64,000 bases of DNA from Bacteroidota bacterium (lineage in GTDB: Bacteria; Bacteroidota; Bacteroidia; Chitinophagales; Chitinophagaceae): assembly GCA_023417815.1 (NCBI GenBank), contig JAEZEI010000021.1, positions 62,001-126,000 of the forward strand, written 5' to 3'. A program made the translations under genes and the position numbers. Of this stretch, positions 9,436 through 18,415 are shown in pieces. Under the pieces are notes generated by a model. The model worked only from the letters and a program-made list of their open reading frames with translations. It searched no databases and was not told the DNA's origin. Each line of letters starts with the position of its first letter. Positions within the stretch are counted from its first letter, which is position 1.

Positions 9436-9509
9436 CCGGCAAAAGTAATACATCCGGTTATGTGCCTCTTACTCCGGGTGGCATTAATCTTGACATTACC
9501 ATATGCCTG

Positions 9510-9539
9510 TTGAATTAACCGGCAACGTGCCTAATTTTG
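9510..9539 (+). promoter_or_regulatory. Bacteroidota-type promoter of lon
   Basis: TTG at 9510-9512, 19 bases, then TAATTTTG at 9532-9539 matches the TTG/TAnnTTTG consensus. It leaves a leader of roughly 20 bases before the lon ATG at 9565. I see no inverted repeat resembling a heat-shock operator. Confidence 0.65.
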
Positions 9540-9564
9540 CCAAATTGGCGAACTAAACCATGCT

Positions 9565-11964
9565 ATGAATAATAATTATTATTTGGACAGGAGTGAGGAA
9601 GAAATGGAATTCATGCCTATTATTCCTCTGAATGAAGACGACGATGCAAATGAAGACGGACAGGCCATACCAGGAGACCTACCGATTTTGCCTTTGAGGA
9701 ATACCGTACTTTTTCCGGGAGTTGTGATACCTATCACCGTAGGGCGCGACAAAAGCATAAAAGCTGTTACAGATGCATACAAGGCTGATAAACTGATCGG
9801 GGTAGTTGCTCAAAAAGACAGCAATGTAGAGGAACCAGTTGTGAGTGACCTGGAGAATATAGGAACCGTTGCACGCCTGGTGAAAATGATTAAAATGCCG
9901 GATGGAGGCACCACAATTATTATCCAGGGGAGAAAGCGTTTTAAGGTCGATGAAATTACAGGCGAGGATCCCTATTTCAGAGCACGGATCACAATATTAG
10001 AAGAAGAACCCGTGGAGAATGATCCTGATTTTAATGCCATGGTGGGCGGGATCAAAGACCTTGCAGGACAGATCGTGGGACTTTCACCAAACCTCCCCAG
10101 TGAAGCCGCGATCATTCTAAAGAATATCGAAAACCCTTCATTCCTTATTCACTTTGTAAGCAGCAATCTCAGCAGCGATATCAGGCAAAAGCAACAACTC
10201 CTTGAGATTAGCAACCTGAAAGCCCGGGCAGAATTGCTTATGAAGCTAATGCAAACAGAACTTCAATATGCAGAATTAAAGAATAAGGTAACAAATAAAA
10301 CACGCGCCGAACTCGATAAACAGCAACGTGAATATTTCCTTCAGCAGCAATTAAAAGCCATCAAGGATGAACTTGGCGGCGAGAATTTCGCAGAGCTGAA
10401 TGAAATGAAAAAGAAGGCCGAGGGCAAAAAATGGCCTAAGGCCGCGCAGGATGCTTTTAACAAAGGCCTTGAAAAACTTGAGAGGATGCATCCTTCAACG
10501 CCGGATTATTCCACGGTATATAACCACCTGGACCTCCTGCTCGACCTTCCCTGGAATGAATACACTGAGGATAAGTATGATCTGAAGAAAGCAAAGAAGA
10601 TCCTTGATCACGATCATTATGGAATGGAAAAGATCAAGGACAGGATACTGGAATACCTGGCCGTGCTTAAATTGAAGGGCGACATGAAGAGCCCGATCCT
10701 ATGTTTTGTTGGACCTCCGGGAATTGGAAAGACAAGCCTTGGAAAAAGCATCGCTTCAGCAATTCAAAGAAAATATGTAAGGGTAAGCCTTGGAGGTTTA
10801 CACGATGAAAGCGAGATCCGTGGCCATCGCAAAACCTACATTGGAGCTATGCCGGGAAGGATTATCCAATCTATACGGAAGATCAAATCCAGCAACCCGG
10901 TAATGATCCTGGATGAGATCGATAAAGTGGGAAGTGACCACAGGGGGGATCCCTCCTCTGCCCTGCTTGAGGTTCTGGACCCGGAACAGAACAACACTTT
11001 TTACGACAACTACCTGGAACTGGAATACGATCTGAGTAAGGTATTATTTCTTGCTACTGCAAATAATATCAACAACATTCAACCCGCACTACGCGACAGG
11101 CTGGAAGTGATAGATCTGAGCGGGTATGCAATAGAAGAAAAGATTGAGATCGCCCGAAGGCATCTTATTCCAAAACAAATGGAAATGCATGGCCTCGAAG
11201 AAGAGAACTTCAGGATGAGCGACCAGGTAATTGAAAAGATCATCAGTGAATACACCAGGGAAAGTGGTGTTCGGGAACTGGACAGGCAACTTGCGGGGAT
11301 CATGAGGCACCAGGCCAAGGAACTGGTGTTGAAGAATAAAGTAAAACCTGTGATCACAGCCAGTGACGTTGAAAGAATATTGAAAAGGCCGCGCTTTACG
11401 AATGAGATATATAAAGCCTCTAATATTCCGGGAGTGGCGGTAGGACTTGCATATACGTATGTGGGAGGCGATATTCTGTTCATAGAGGCCCAGCTCGTGA
11501 ATGGCAAATCCGAGATCAAACTAACCGGTAACCTTGGAAATGTTATGAAGGAAAGTGCAAGCACCGCCCTTACATGGCTGCAGGCCAATGCAAAGAAAGT
11601 CGGGATAGATCCTGAATTATTCAACACGAAAACGCCTCATATTCATGTTCCTGAAGGCGCTACGCCTAAGGATGGGCCCAGTGCAGGTATCACAATGATG
11701 GTTGCACTTGCAAGCGCATTCACAGGTCGTAAGTTGAAACCTTCCCTGGCTATGACAGGAGAGATCACTTTAAGAGGACAGGTTTTGCCGGTTGGTGGCA
11801 TAAAGGAAAAGATCCTTGCAGCGAAACGGTCAGGAATAAAAGAGATAATTCTTTGCGCACAGAATGAAAGGGATGTGAAAGATATAAATCCTGATTTCAT
11901 TAAAGGGCTGAGCTTTCATTACGTGAAGAATATGCAACAAGTGCTTGATATAGCATTAAGCTGA
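9565..11964 (+). CDS. lon: ATP-dependent Lon protease
   Basis: Lon degrades misfolded and selected regulatory proteins in the cytosol. The 799-residue protein has an N-terminal substrate-binding domain (about 40-240) and an AAA+ module with Walker A GPPGIGKT (383-390) and Walker B VMILDEID (446-453). The C-terminal protease domain has the catalytic dyad Ser706 (in PKDGPSAG) and Lys749 (second Lys of KEK in GGIKEK). The N-terminus carries an acidic extension of about 35 residues. The 3' end overlaps the converging membrane-protein gene by nine bases. Confidence 0.97.
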   Translation: MNNNYYLDRSEEEMEFMPIIPLNEDDDANEDGQAIPGDLPILPLRNTVLFPGVVIPITVGRDKSIKAVTDAYKADKLIGVVAQKDSNVEEPVVSDLENIGTVARLVKMIKMPDGGTTIIIQGRKRFKVDEITGEDPYFRARITILEEEPVENDPDFNAMVGGIKDLAGQIVGLSPNLPSEAAIILKNIENPSFLIHFVSSNLSSDIRQKQQLLEISNLKARAELLMKLMQTELQYAELKNKVTNKTRAELDKQQREYFLQQQLKAIKDELGGENFAELNEMKKKAEGKKWPKAAQDAFNKGLEKLERMHPSTPDYSTVYNHLDLLLDLPWNEYTEDKYDLKKAKKILDHDHYGMEKIKDRILEYLAVLKLKGDMKSPILCFVGPPGIGKTSLGKSIASAIQRKYVRVSLGGLHDESEIRGHRKTYIGAMPGRIIQSIRKIKSSNPVMILDEIDKVGSDHRGDPSSALLEVLDPEQNNTFYDNYLELEYDLSKVLFLATANNINNIQPALRDRLEVIDLSGYAIEEKIEIARRHLIPKQMEMHGLEEENFRMSDQVIEKIISEYTRESGVRELDRQLAGIMRHQAKELVLKNKVKPVITASDVERILKRPRFTNEIYKASNIPGVAVGLAYTYVGGDILFIEAQLVNGKSEIKLTGNLGNVMKESASTALTWLQANAKKVGIDPELFNTKTPHIHVPEGATPKDGPSAGITMMVALASAFTGRKLKPSLAMTGEITLRGQVLPVGGIKEKILAAKRSGIKEIILCAQNERDVKDINPDFIKGLSFHYVKNMQQVLDIALS

Positions 11965-12432
11965 CCGCTGCCTGGCTTTTTCCATCCAGTCTTTTTCTGC
12001 AGGCATGCTTAACGCCTGGATGATGCCCATGATGAAAATGAGTGCAACATTTGAGGCGAGGAATACCATCTCCCAACTCATATATTTCATAATAACAGTG
12101 GTCCCGGTCCGAAAAAATACCACCAGGTCATAAATATAAAAGATGCACCAAAGCAAAAGCATGAAGGGCATTATTATATAGCTTACTATTCTTACCCATT
12201 GAACCGGATGATGAAATGATCTTCTAAGAAAAATCAACCATGCAGATGCGAAAACTGCAAAAGGTGCTGATAATATCCCTACTACGAATATATAAGTGAG
12301 CCAGGGCACGTAGTTCAATACCCCGAATACCAGTCTCATAAAAAAGAAAAGGATTACCAGCACGGCAAGAAATCCCAGCATTGTTCCAAGCAGGCTCAGG
12401 AATAATTTAAAATGCTTGTCGCGTTGGTACAT
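11956..12432 (-). CDS. Four-helix membrane protein of unknown function
   Basis: This 158-residue protein has four predicted membrane helices (about 9-32, 40-65, 78-100, 118-140) and a short charged C-terminal tail (KDWMEKARQRSA). I recognise no family. It lies 27 bases downstream of the M42 peptidase gene on the same strand. Its 3' end overlaps lon by nine bases. Confidence 0.65.
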   Translation of the reverse strand: MYQRDKHFKLFLSLLGTMLGFLAVLVILFFFMRLVFGVLNYVPWLTYIFVVGILSAPFAVFASAWLIFLRRSFHHPVQWVRIVSYIIMPFMLLLWCIFYIYDLVVFFRTGTTVIMKYMSWEMVFLASNVALIFIMGIIQALSMPAEKDWMEKARQRSA

Positions 12433-12459
12433 CGCCGCAAAAGTACCACGCTTTCTTAA

Positions 12460-13566
12460 TTAAAAATAACTGAGATTGGTTTTTGGTGAAATTGTAAGAA
12501 GTGTTTCATACATAAGCCGCACAGTATTTTCAATATCATCCCTGTGAAGCATTTCCACAGTAGTGTGCATATATCTTAAAGGAATGGAAATCAATACTGA
12601 CGGGCAACCATCGTTTGCATATGCGAAAGATTCTGTATCTGTGCCTGTACTTCTGCTTACGGTCCTGAATTGCACCGGGATCTTATTTTTAACCGCGGTG
12701 GTCTCCACAATATCAAGCAACTTATTGTGCACTGCAGGACCATAGCAGAGTGAGGGACCTTTACCACATTCGCACTCTCCTTCAACGATCTTATTGATCA
12801 TTGGAGTGGTGCTATCGTGAGTAACGTCTGTTATAATCGCAACATCCGGCTTAATCCTCCGTGCGATCATCTCTGCACCCCGCAAACCAATTTCTTCCTG
12901 TACAGCATTCACAATATAAAGGCCATATGGTAATTTCTTCCTGTTTGATTTCAGCAATCGTGCTACTTCAGATATCATGAAACCGCCAATACGGTTATCG
13001 AAGGCACGGCCAATAAGATACCCATTTGCCAGTTCCGCATACCCTTCTTCATAGGTAACAACATTTCCTATCCTGATTCCCAAAGCCTCTACCTCTTTCC
13101 TGCTACGTGCCCCGCAATCAAGAAAGAGATTATCTACTTTTGGCTGAGGCTCTTTTACGTCCGGGTTGCTCAGCCGGGTATGAATAGCAGGCCAGCCAAA
13201 CACTGCACGCACAATACCTTTCTTTGTATGTATTAGCACTCTTTTAGATGGCGCAACCTGGTGATCTACTCCCCCATTCCTTTTTAAATAGATCAAACCT
13301 TCATTTGAAACATAATTTACAAACCAGCTTATTTCATCTGCATGCGCTTCAATAACCACCTTGAAAGGCGCATCGGGATTTATCACTCCCACTGCTGTTC
13401 CATAAGGATCAGTGAATATGGAATCCACAAAAGGGCGTATTCTTTCTATCCAGAGTTTTTGCCCCCTGCTCTCAAATCCTGTTGGAGATGCATTATCAAT
13501 ATAATTCCGGAGAAAATCGTATGATTCCCTTGGTAATAGTCCTGTTTCTTTTTTTGCCTTGCTCAT
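12460..13566 (-). CDS. M42 family metallopeptidase (glutamyl aminopeptidase / tetrahedral aminopeptidase type)
   Basis: The start at 13566 (MSKAKKETGLLPRESYDFL) gives 368 residues; the longer frame to 13731 would overlap the next gene. The residues expected for the two metal ions of family M42 are visible: HADEIS, the Asp of RAFDNRIGG, the catalytic and metal Glu pair in VQEEIGLRGA, the Asp of ITDVTHD, and a late His in RYMHTTVEM. M42 enzymes are cytosolic aminopeptidases trimming short peptides, and some members were once described as endoglucanases. No signal peptide is present, consistent with the cytosol. Confidence 0.88.
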   Translation of the reverse strand: MSKAKKETGLLPRESYDFLRNYIDNASPTGFESRGQKLWIERIRPFVDSIFTDPYGTAVGVINPDAPFKVVIEAHADEISWFVNYVSNEGLIYLKRNGGVDHQVAPSKRVLIHTKKGIVRAVFGWPAIHTRLSNPDVKEPQPKVDNLFLDCGARSRKEVEALGIRIGNVVTYEEGYAELANGYLIGRAFDNRIGGFMISEVARLLKSNRKKLPYGLYIVNAVQEEIGLRGAEMIARRIKPDVAIITDVTHDSTTPMINKIVEGECECGKGPSLCYGPAVHNKLLDIVETTAVKNKIPVQFRTVSRSTGTDTESFAYANDGCPSVLISIPLRYMHTTVEMLHRDDIENTVRLMYETLLTISPKTNLSYF

Positions 13567-13586
13567 TTCCTGGAGTTTGAGGCAAA

Positions 13587-14408
13587 TTAAAGAATACTGG
13601 CCATAATGGTAGCGATAGCAGAGATTAGCATTAGACCATCTACCAGGAAGTAATAAAAATAATAACTCCGGGGCTTCAGAGACATCCTGTAAGTCACCCA
13701 GGTCAGTATTCCAGTAATTGCAAAAGCCCAAACCTGCTCAACTTCTTCATTTCTTATCCTGAATAAAAAGCCCATTGTTATGAAACAAAGAAAGGTGAGC
13801 ATGAAAAAAAGGGAAAGTTGCCGATGAGAAAGCTGGGTTGCCAGGCTGCTTAAGGAATGGATCTCATCTATCTTAGCATCCCTGCTATCAAAAATGAGGC
13901 ATAGCATCAGCATGAAAAAAAACCGCGCTCCAAACAGGATCATTATACTACTGTTTATTTCCCCTGGCAAAATCTGCAAGGGAAGAAAAAGAGTATTCCA
14001 CGACCATGCGGTGGCTAAGAGGATGGTCTTCATAAAACCAACCTTTCTGAGTTTCTGAAAAAAAGCTACTGGCCATAAAGGCAGGCTGTATAATATCGTA
14101 AGTAAAACGGGAATTACCAGGTGCCTGATATATTCAGGGTGAAACACCAGGATTATCAAACTTCCTGATAAAGCAACAACGCCAAGCAAGATGTTGGATG
14201 CGTGAGAAATTAAATTACGGCAGCCCGAAAAACTCACTTTACTTAGCAACCAATAGAAATTGTAGCTGCCCAGGGTCAGGAAAAACAATAACGCACAGGC
14301 AGAAATATTAACTGGCTGATCATATAGTATGAATGCCTGTACAACTAAGGCTACTGAACATATAGAAATGAAAATGCTGTGGGACAGAATGAACCGTAGC
14401 CAGCGCAT
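13587..14408 (-). CDS. UbiA-like polytopic membrane protein
   Basis: The ATG at 14408 shares one base with the stop of the upstream lipoprotein gene (TGATG), which points to coupled translation. The 273-residue protein has about eight membrane helices. The loop after the fifth helix reads FDSRDAKIDEIHS, which resembles the second Asp-rich motif of UbiA prenyltransferases. The usual first motif (NDxxDxxxD) is not clear; the corresponding place reads YNFYWLLSK. It may therefore be a divergent or non-catalytic family member. The prenyltransferase assignment is inference. Confidence 0.6.
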   Translation of the reverse strand: MRWLRFILSHSIFISICSVALVVQAFILYDQPVNISACALLFFLTLGSYNFYWLLSKVSFSGCRNLISHASNILLGVVALSGSLIILVFHPEYIRHLVIPVLLTILYSLPLWPVAFFQKLRKVGFMKTILLATAWSWNTLFLPLQILPGEINSSIMILFGARFFFMLMLCLIFDSRDAKIDEIHSLSSLATQLSHRQLSLFFMLTFLCFITMGFLFRIRNEEVEQVWAFAITGILTWVTYRMSLKPRSYYFYYFLVDGLMLISAIATIMASIL

Positions 14409-14881
14409 CAAGGGAGGGTAAAGTAATAGAATGGTTCATCGGTAACGATCACATTGCTCTTATTTCCGGCAAAATCTCTTACATATACTTCGAACTGTAA
14501 GGTATCAACATACGGCCTTTGGCTGGAAGGCAGATCCCGCCCACCCATAACACCAAAAAGACCCGCAATAATGTCTCCTTTGAAATTCTTCCCTGCCGCA
14601 GATCCAAGGTTGGGCAATATTGGCGAATCTATCCTGTTTGTAAGCATATTCCGGATAAAGATCCTGGAAGTGTCCCTTCCAACATTAAACCCGAGATCCC
14701 CTTCTGCATCCCGAACTTCAATGATCATATGAGGCTGATTATCTATACCACCAAGGTTAGAACCCTGGTTAGGGTCGAACCGTTTGAATTCGATCTGTGG
14801 AGCAGTAGTGTATTTATCCTTTGAGCATGAAGCAAACATCAGGATACTGCAAATTATGGCTGTGAGTTTCATTGATCTCAT
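14408..14881 (-). CDS. Lipoprotein of unknown function
   Basis: The product has a lipoprotein signal ending FASC. A start at 14872 (MKLTAIICSILMFASC) is as good as the one at 14881 and gives a more typical signal. The mature part of about 135 residues contains VRDAEGDLGFN and YVRDFAGNKSN, the pattern of an extracellular Ig-like beta-sandwich repeat found in many Bacteroidota lipoproteins. No enzymatic motif is seen. It is probably exported and anchored in the outer membrane. It is translationally coupled to the UbiA-like gene. Confidence 0.7.
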   Translation of the reverse strand: MRSMKLTAIICSILMFASCSKDKYTTAPQIEFKRFDPNQGSNLGGIDNQPHMIIEVRDAEGDLGFNVGRDTSRIFIRNMLTNRIDSPILPNLGSAAGKNFKGDIIAGLFGVMGGRDLPSSQRPYVDTLQFEVYVRDFAGNKSNVIVTDEPFYYFTLP

Positions 14882-14958
14882 TTACCAAATTTACCAATTC
14901 CCGAACAATTATTCACGCTCTTGCATTTGTTATAAAACGATTTACGGAATTTGCATCT

Positions 14959-15948
14959 ATGTCACAACCCCTGACACCCGCAGAGGTCATTTCAGTTTCA
15001 CCCCGGAATTTCGAGGAGGCTTGTTTTCGAACTTTCCGTTTTCAATACGAAAATTGCGGAGTTTACAGGCAATTCTGTGAACTGCTTTCAAAAGATCCCG
15101 GGAGTGTTCTTCGATTGGACCAGATCCCTTTTCTTCCTGTTCAGTTCTTTAAAAGCCATAAAATAACTGCCTGTGAAAATTCCGACATTGTGTTTGAAAG
15201 CAGCGGCACTACCGGAAGTAAAACCTCGCGCCATTTTGTAAATGATATATCCTATTATGAAAGTTCCTTCCTTGCAGGATTTAAAGAATTTTATGGAGAG
15301 CCCTCTGAATGGGTGATACTTGCCTTGCTGCCCTCATACCAGGAGAGGTCAAATAGCTCGCTGGTATACATGGCAGATAAACTGATCCGGCATTCCGGGA
15401 AAAAAGAAAGCGGTTTTGTGCTGAACGATCCCCTCCTTTCCACCATGCTTCGTGATCTTCATTCGGAAAAGGTAAAGACCATGCTTATCGGAGTGACATA
15501 TGCATTATTAGACCAGGCCGAAACGTTTAATGGAAACCTGGAGGGAATGGTAATTATGGAAACGGGCGGAATGAAAGGCAGAAGAGAAGAAATTACCAGG
15601 CCGGCCGTCCATGAAATTTTAAAGAAAGCCTTCAATTTATCAAGCATCCATTCGGAATATGGAATGACCGAACTTCTTAGCCAGGCCTATTCCCAAAGTG
15701 AAGGAATATTCAGAACACCAGGCTGGATGAAAATCCTGGCGCGGGAAACAGACGATCCACAAAAAGTGTTATTGCCCGGCGGTGAAAGTTTTACCGGTGC
15801 CACCAATATCATTGACCTGGCAAACCAGTTAAGCTGTTCATTTATCGCCACAGATGATCTATGCAGGCTACACCCTGATGGTTCTTTTGAAATTCTGGGC
15901 CGAATCGACCATTGTGATATCCGGGGTTGCAGTCTTATGACTGCTTAG
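14959..15948 (+). CDS. LuxE-like acyl-protein synthetase / acyltransferase
   Basis: The start at 14959 (MSQPLTPAEVIS) gives 329 residues; an upstream frame from 14872 is open but overlaps the divergent lipoprotein gene. The adenylation motif SSGTTGSKTSRHF and the later HSEYGMTELLSQAY are those of the LuxE family, which activates fatty acids as acyl-AMP and passes them to a Cys. No LuxC reductase or luciferase gene is visible nearby, so bioluminescence is not indicated. In Bacteroidota lone LuxE homologues are found near surface polysaccharide or lipid genes; the acceptor here is unknown. The 3' end overlaps the next gene by 14 bases on the opposite strand. Confidence 0.8.
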   Translation: MSQPLTPAEVISVSPRNFEEACFRTFRFQYENCGVYRQFCELLSKDPGSVLRLDQIPFLPVQFFKSHKITACENSDIVFESSGTTGSKTSRHFVNDISYYESSFLAGFKEFYGEPSEWVILALLPSYQERSNSSLVYMADKLIRHSGKKESGFVLNDPLLSTMLRDLHSEKVKTMLIGVTYALLDQAETFNGNLEGMVIMETGGMKGRREEITRPAVHEILKKAFNLSSIHSEYGMTELLSQAYSQSEGIFRTPGWMKILARETDDPQKVLLPGGESFTGATNIIDLANQLSCSFIATDDLCRLHPDGSFEILGRIDHCDIRGCSLMTA

Positions 15949-17089
15949 AATTCATCCGGGTTGCCTTTTTCAATACATCCAGCTCAGCCTTCAAATGCTT
16001 CCTTGTAAAGCGGATGATATAATCCACTTCCTTTTTATCATATGGTTGACCATCCGGGTAGAACAGGTCATGAAACCAAAGCTCAGGTGTAGCCTCATAG
16101 GAGGTGTTCCATGAATCCCATGGACAATTGGTTTGTGATTTCCCCGCAACAAATCCCCAGTTGTAAGCTCCTACATTATGCTTTTTAAGTATGGGAAGAA
16201 TGTCTCTGAAAGTACTGCCAAATGGCCTTGCCATATATTCAGTACACAACATCGGTCGCCCGTAGCGTTTAAGGTCTGTTATCCGCTTTTCAACACCCTT
16301 TTTGTCTTCATAGCAATGAAAAGAAATTATATCTGAATGGGTGAACATGTAATTATCAAGCGCGGTCATTTTAGAAGGATCACTCCAGTCGTACTGCCAG
16401 GGCGCCATGGTTATAGGCTGAATCGGGTTCACATTCCTTACCCACCCTATTGCTTTCTTCAAAAGAGCCATGGACAATTCAGCTTTATGCATCGCATACG
16501 AATCATCCTTATAGCTGGTAGCGTTCATATTGTCGGGCTCATTGAACAGGTCCCAAATCAATACCCGTTCATCACTTCCAAAGCGTTTAACAATTTCCGT
16601 TACATAATCTTTAAGACCGTCATATTTTGAAGGATCATTCAATACTTCATATCCTGGGCATTGCACCCATCCTGAATTATGTACATACGGTTGAGGTTCG
16701 CGTTGCTTGCCTGGCTTCGGGAACGGGTCCCACACCGCATCAAACAGAACGAACATAGTGCGAATACCATGACTGAATGCTATGGATAGGAACCTGTCGA
16801 TCCGTTCCAGGTATCCCTTCATATCTTCCTCCCATACAAGGTGATGTAAAAAAACCCTCACAGAATTGAAACCAAGCCCGGCAGCCCAGGATAGTTCCCT
16901 GTCGATCAACTCCGGATCGAAAGTATCTGCCTGCCACATTTCAAGCTGATTGATGGCATTATGAGGAACGTAGTTACATCCGATAGACCAACCATTCCTG
17001 TTAAACCAGTCGTTGGCTTTTTCTACACTCCACCGATTAAATAATTCAGGATCTTGCGTTGCAGGTAAAGGGTTTACAGAGGAAGCCAT
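15935..17089 (-). CDS. GH-A clan glycoside hydrolase (cellulase/mannanase-like TIM barrel)
   Basis: This 384-residue protein has no signal peptide, so it should act in the cytosol. It reads as a (beta/alpha)8 barrel of clan GH-A. The proposed acid/base Glu184 lies in WDLFNEPDN and the nucleophile Glu284 in CTEYMARP. VRVFLHHLVW and WGFVAGKSQT line the pocket as in GH5-like enzymes. Homologues are often annotated 1,4-beta-xylanase. The exact GH family and substrate cannot be decided from the sequence. Its neighbour galK, divergent 171 bases away, suggests work on an imported galactose- or mannose-containing oligosaccharide. Confidence 0.75.
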   Translation of the reverse strand: MASSVNPLPATQDPELFNRWSVEKANDWFNRNGWSIGCNYVPHNAINQLEMWQADTFDPELIDRELSWAAGLGFNSVRVFLHHLVWEEDMKGYLERIDRFLSIAFSHGIRTMFVLFDAVWDPFPKPGKQREPQPYVHNSGWVQCPGYEVLNDPSKYDGLKDYVTEIVKRFGSDERVLIWDLFNEPDNMNATSYKDDSYAMHKAELSMALLKKAIGWVRNVNPIQPITMAPWQYDWSDPSKMTALDNYMFTHSDIISFHCYEDKKGVEKRITDLKRYGRPMLCTEYMARPFGSTFRDILPILKKHNVGAYNWGFVAGKSQTNCPWDSWNTSYEATPELWFHDLFYPDGQPYDKKEVDYIIRFTRKHLKAELDVLKKATRMNSKQS

Positions 17090-17191
17090 AAATGGATTTA
17101 GATTTGATTATGTGCTTATAATCTAAGATTAAAAATAACCTGAAAGTTTGTTTGAGTTGAACAAAGATGGTGTTAAAGTTGTTCAGTTTTT

Positions 17192-17220
17192 CCACACGCT
17201 TTCTACATAATAAAACGTGT
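17192..17220. promoter_or_regulatory. Inverted repeat in the galK upstream region
   Basis: CACACG and CGTGTG flank about 17 bases of AT-rich sequence some 40-70 bases before the galK start. The spacing would suit a dimeric regulator site. No regulator gene is adjacent and the arms are short, so this is tentative. Confidence 0.3.
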
Positions 17221-17260
17221 GAATAATATGGATATTTCTCAAGCCTAAAAATTTTTAAAA

Positions 17261-18415
17261 ATGGATGGATTACGTGAGAAAGTGTCCGGGGTTTTCCGTC
17301 GGGAATTCGGGCACGACCCGGTAGTTTCCAGGTCTCCCGGTAGGATTAACCTCATAGGTGAACATACTGATTACAATGATGGTTTCGTGTTGCCGGGATC
17401 AATTGACAAGGCAGCTTATGCCGCAACTGGTAAAAGAGATGATGGCATTATTCGCCTGATTTCCACAGCTTTCAGCGAAGCGTATGAATTCCAGGCCAAT
17501 AATATCAAACCTTCCGGCAAAGGTTGGCCGGATTACATTTTAGGAGTTGCCAACCAATTGCAAAAGGCTGGGAAAGAACTACCGGGGTTTAACATGGTTA
17601 TTGACGGCGATGTGCCGATAGGCTCCGGCATGTCATCTTCAGCAGCTTTTGAATGCGCTGCACTCTTTGGACTTGATCATCTCTTTTCCTTTTCATTGGA
17701 TAAACTTGAAATGGCAAGGATGGCACAAAAAGGCGAGCAGGTTTTTGCAGGTGTGATGGTTGGGATCATGGACCAGTTCGCGAGCATCTTTGGCAAAAAA
17801 GACCACGTTATAGAACTAGACTGCCATTCGATGGAATACCGGTATAGACCTTTCAGGTTTGAGGAAATTTCTATCATTCTCCTGAATACCAATGTTCATC
17901 ACTCCTTGGCATCAAGCGAGTATAACCAAAGGAGAGAACAATGCCGGAAAGGAGTTGATCTTGTTTCAAAATTTATTCCTGTCTCGTCGCTCCGGGAAGT
18001 AACTATAGAAATGCTGAATCAATACGTTCTCCCGGTGGATAAACAAACATACAGGCGCTGCAGGTATGTAATCGAAGAGAATGAACGCGTAAAAGTTACC
18101 TGCGAGGCACTTGAACGAAATGATATAAAAAAGGCCGGGAATCAACTTTTTCTCTCCCACCAGGGTTTATCGGACGAATATAATGTGAGCTGTGAGGAGC
18201 TGGATTTCCTGGTAGGTAAGGCGAAAGAAATTCCGGAAGTAACAGGAGCGCGGATGATGGGCGGCGGTTTTGGGGGATGTACCATCAATCTCGTAAAGTC
18301 AGGCGGAAAAGAAAAACTCCTGGAGCATGTTTCTGAACCATATGCAGAAAAATTTGGAAAAGAGATCAGTGTTTATGAAGTATCATTGGAAGATGGAGCG
18401 TCCATTATCCAGTAA
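17261..18415 (+). CDS. galK: Galactokinase
   Basis: GalK phosphorylates alpha-D-galactose to galactose-1-phosphate in the Leloir pathway. The 384-residue GHMP kinase shows GRINLIGEHTDYNDG (28-41), the ATP-binding GSGMSSSAA (121-129), the proposed catalytic Asp171 in MDQFAS, and the third motif MMGGGFGGCT. The galactose mutarotase gene converges with it and overlaps its end by 11 bases. No galT or galE is seen within the window. Confidence 0.95.
   Translation: MDGLREKVSGVFRREFGHDPVVSRSPGRINLIGEHTDYNDGFVLPGSIDKAAYAATGKRDDGIIRLISTAFSEAYEFQANNIKPSGKGWPDYILGVANQLQKAGKELPGFNMVIDGDVPIGSGMSSSAAFECAALFGLDHLFSFSLDKLEMARMAQKGEQVFAGVMVGIMDQFASIFGKKDHVIELDCHSMEYRYRPFRFEEISIILLNTNVHHSLASSEYNQRREQCRKGVDLVSKFIPVSSLREVTIEMLNQYVLPVDKQTYRRCRYVIEENERVKVTCEALERNDIKKAGNQLFLSHQGLSDEYNVSCEELDFLVGKAKEIPEVTGARMMGGGFGGCTINLVKSGGKEKLLEHVSEPYAEKFGKEISVYEVSLEDGASIIQ

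Noticed and set aside
11079..11627. Long reading frame opposite lon
   Set aside because: It is a codon-bias shadow of lon; its product is low-complexity Ser/Leu-rich with no domain, while lon is certain.
14959..15948. Bioluminescence operon suggested by the LuxE-like protein
   Set aside because: No luxA, luxB, luxC or luxD homologue lies within the window, and lone LuxE homologues are common in the phylum.
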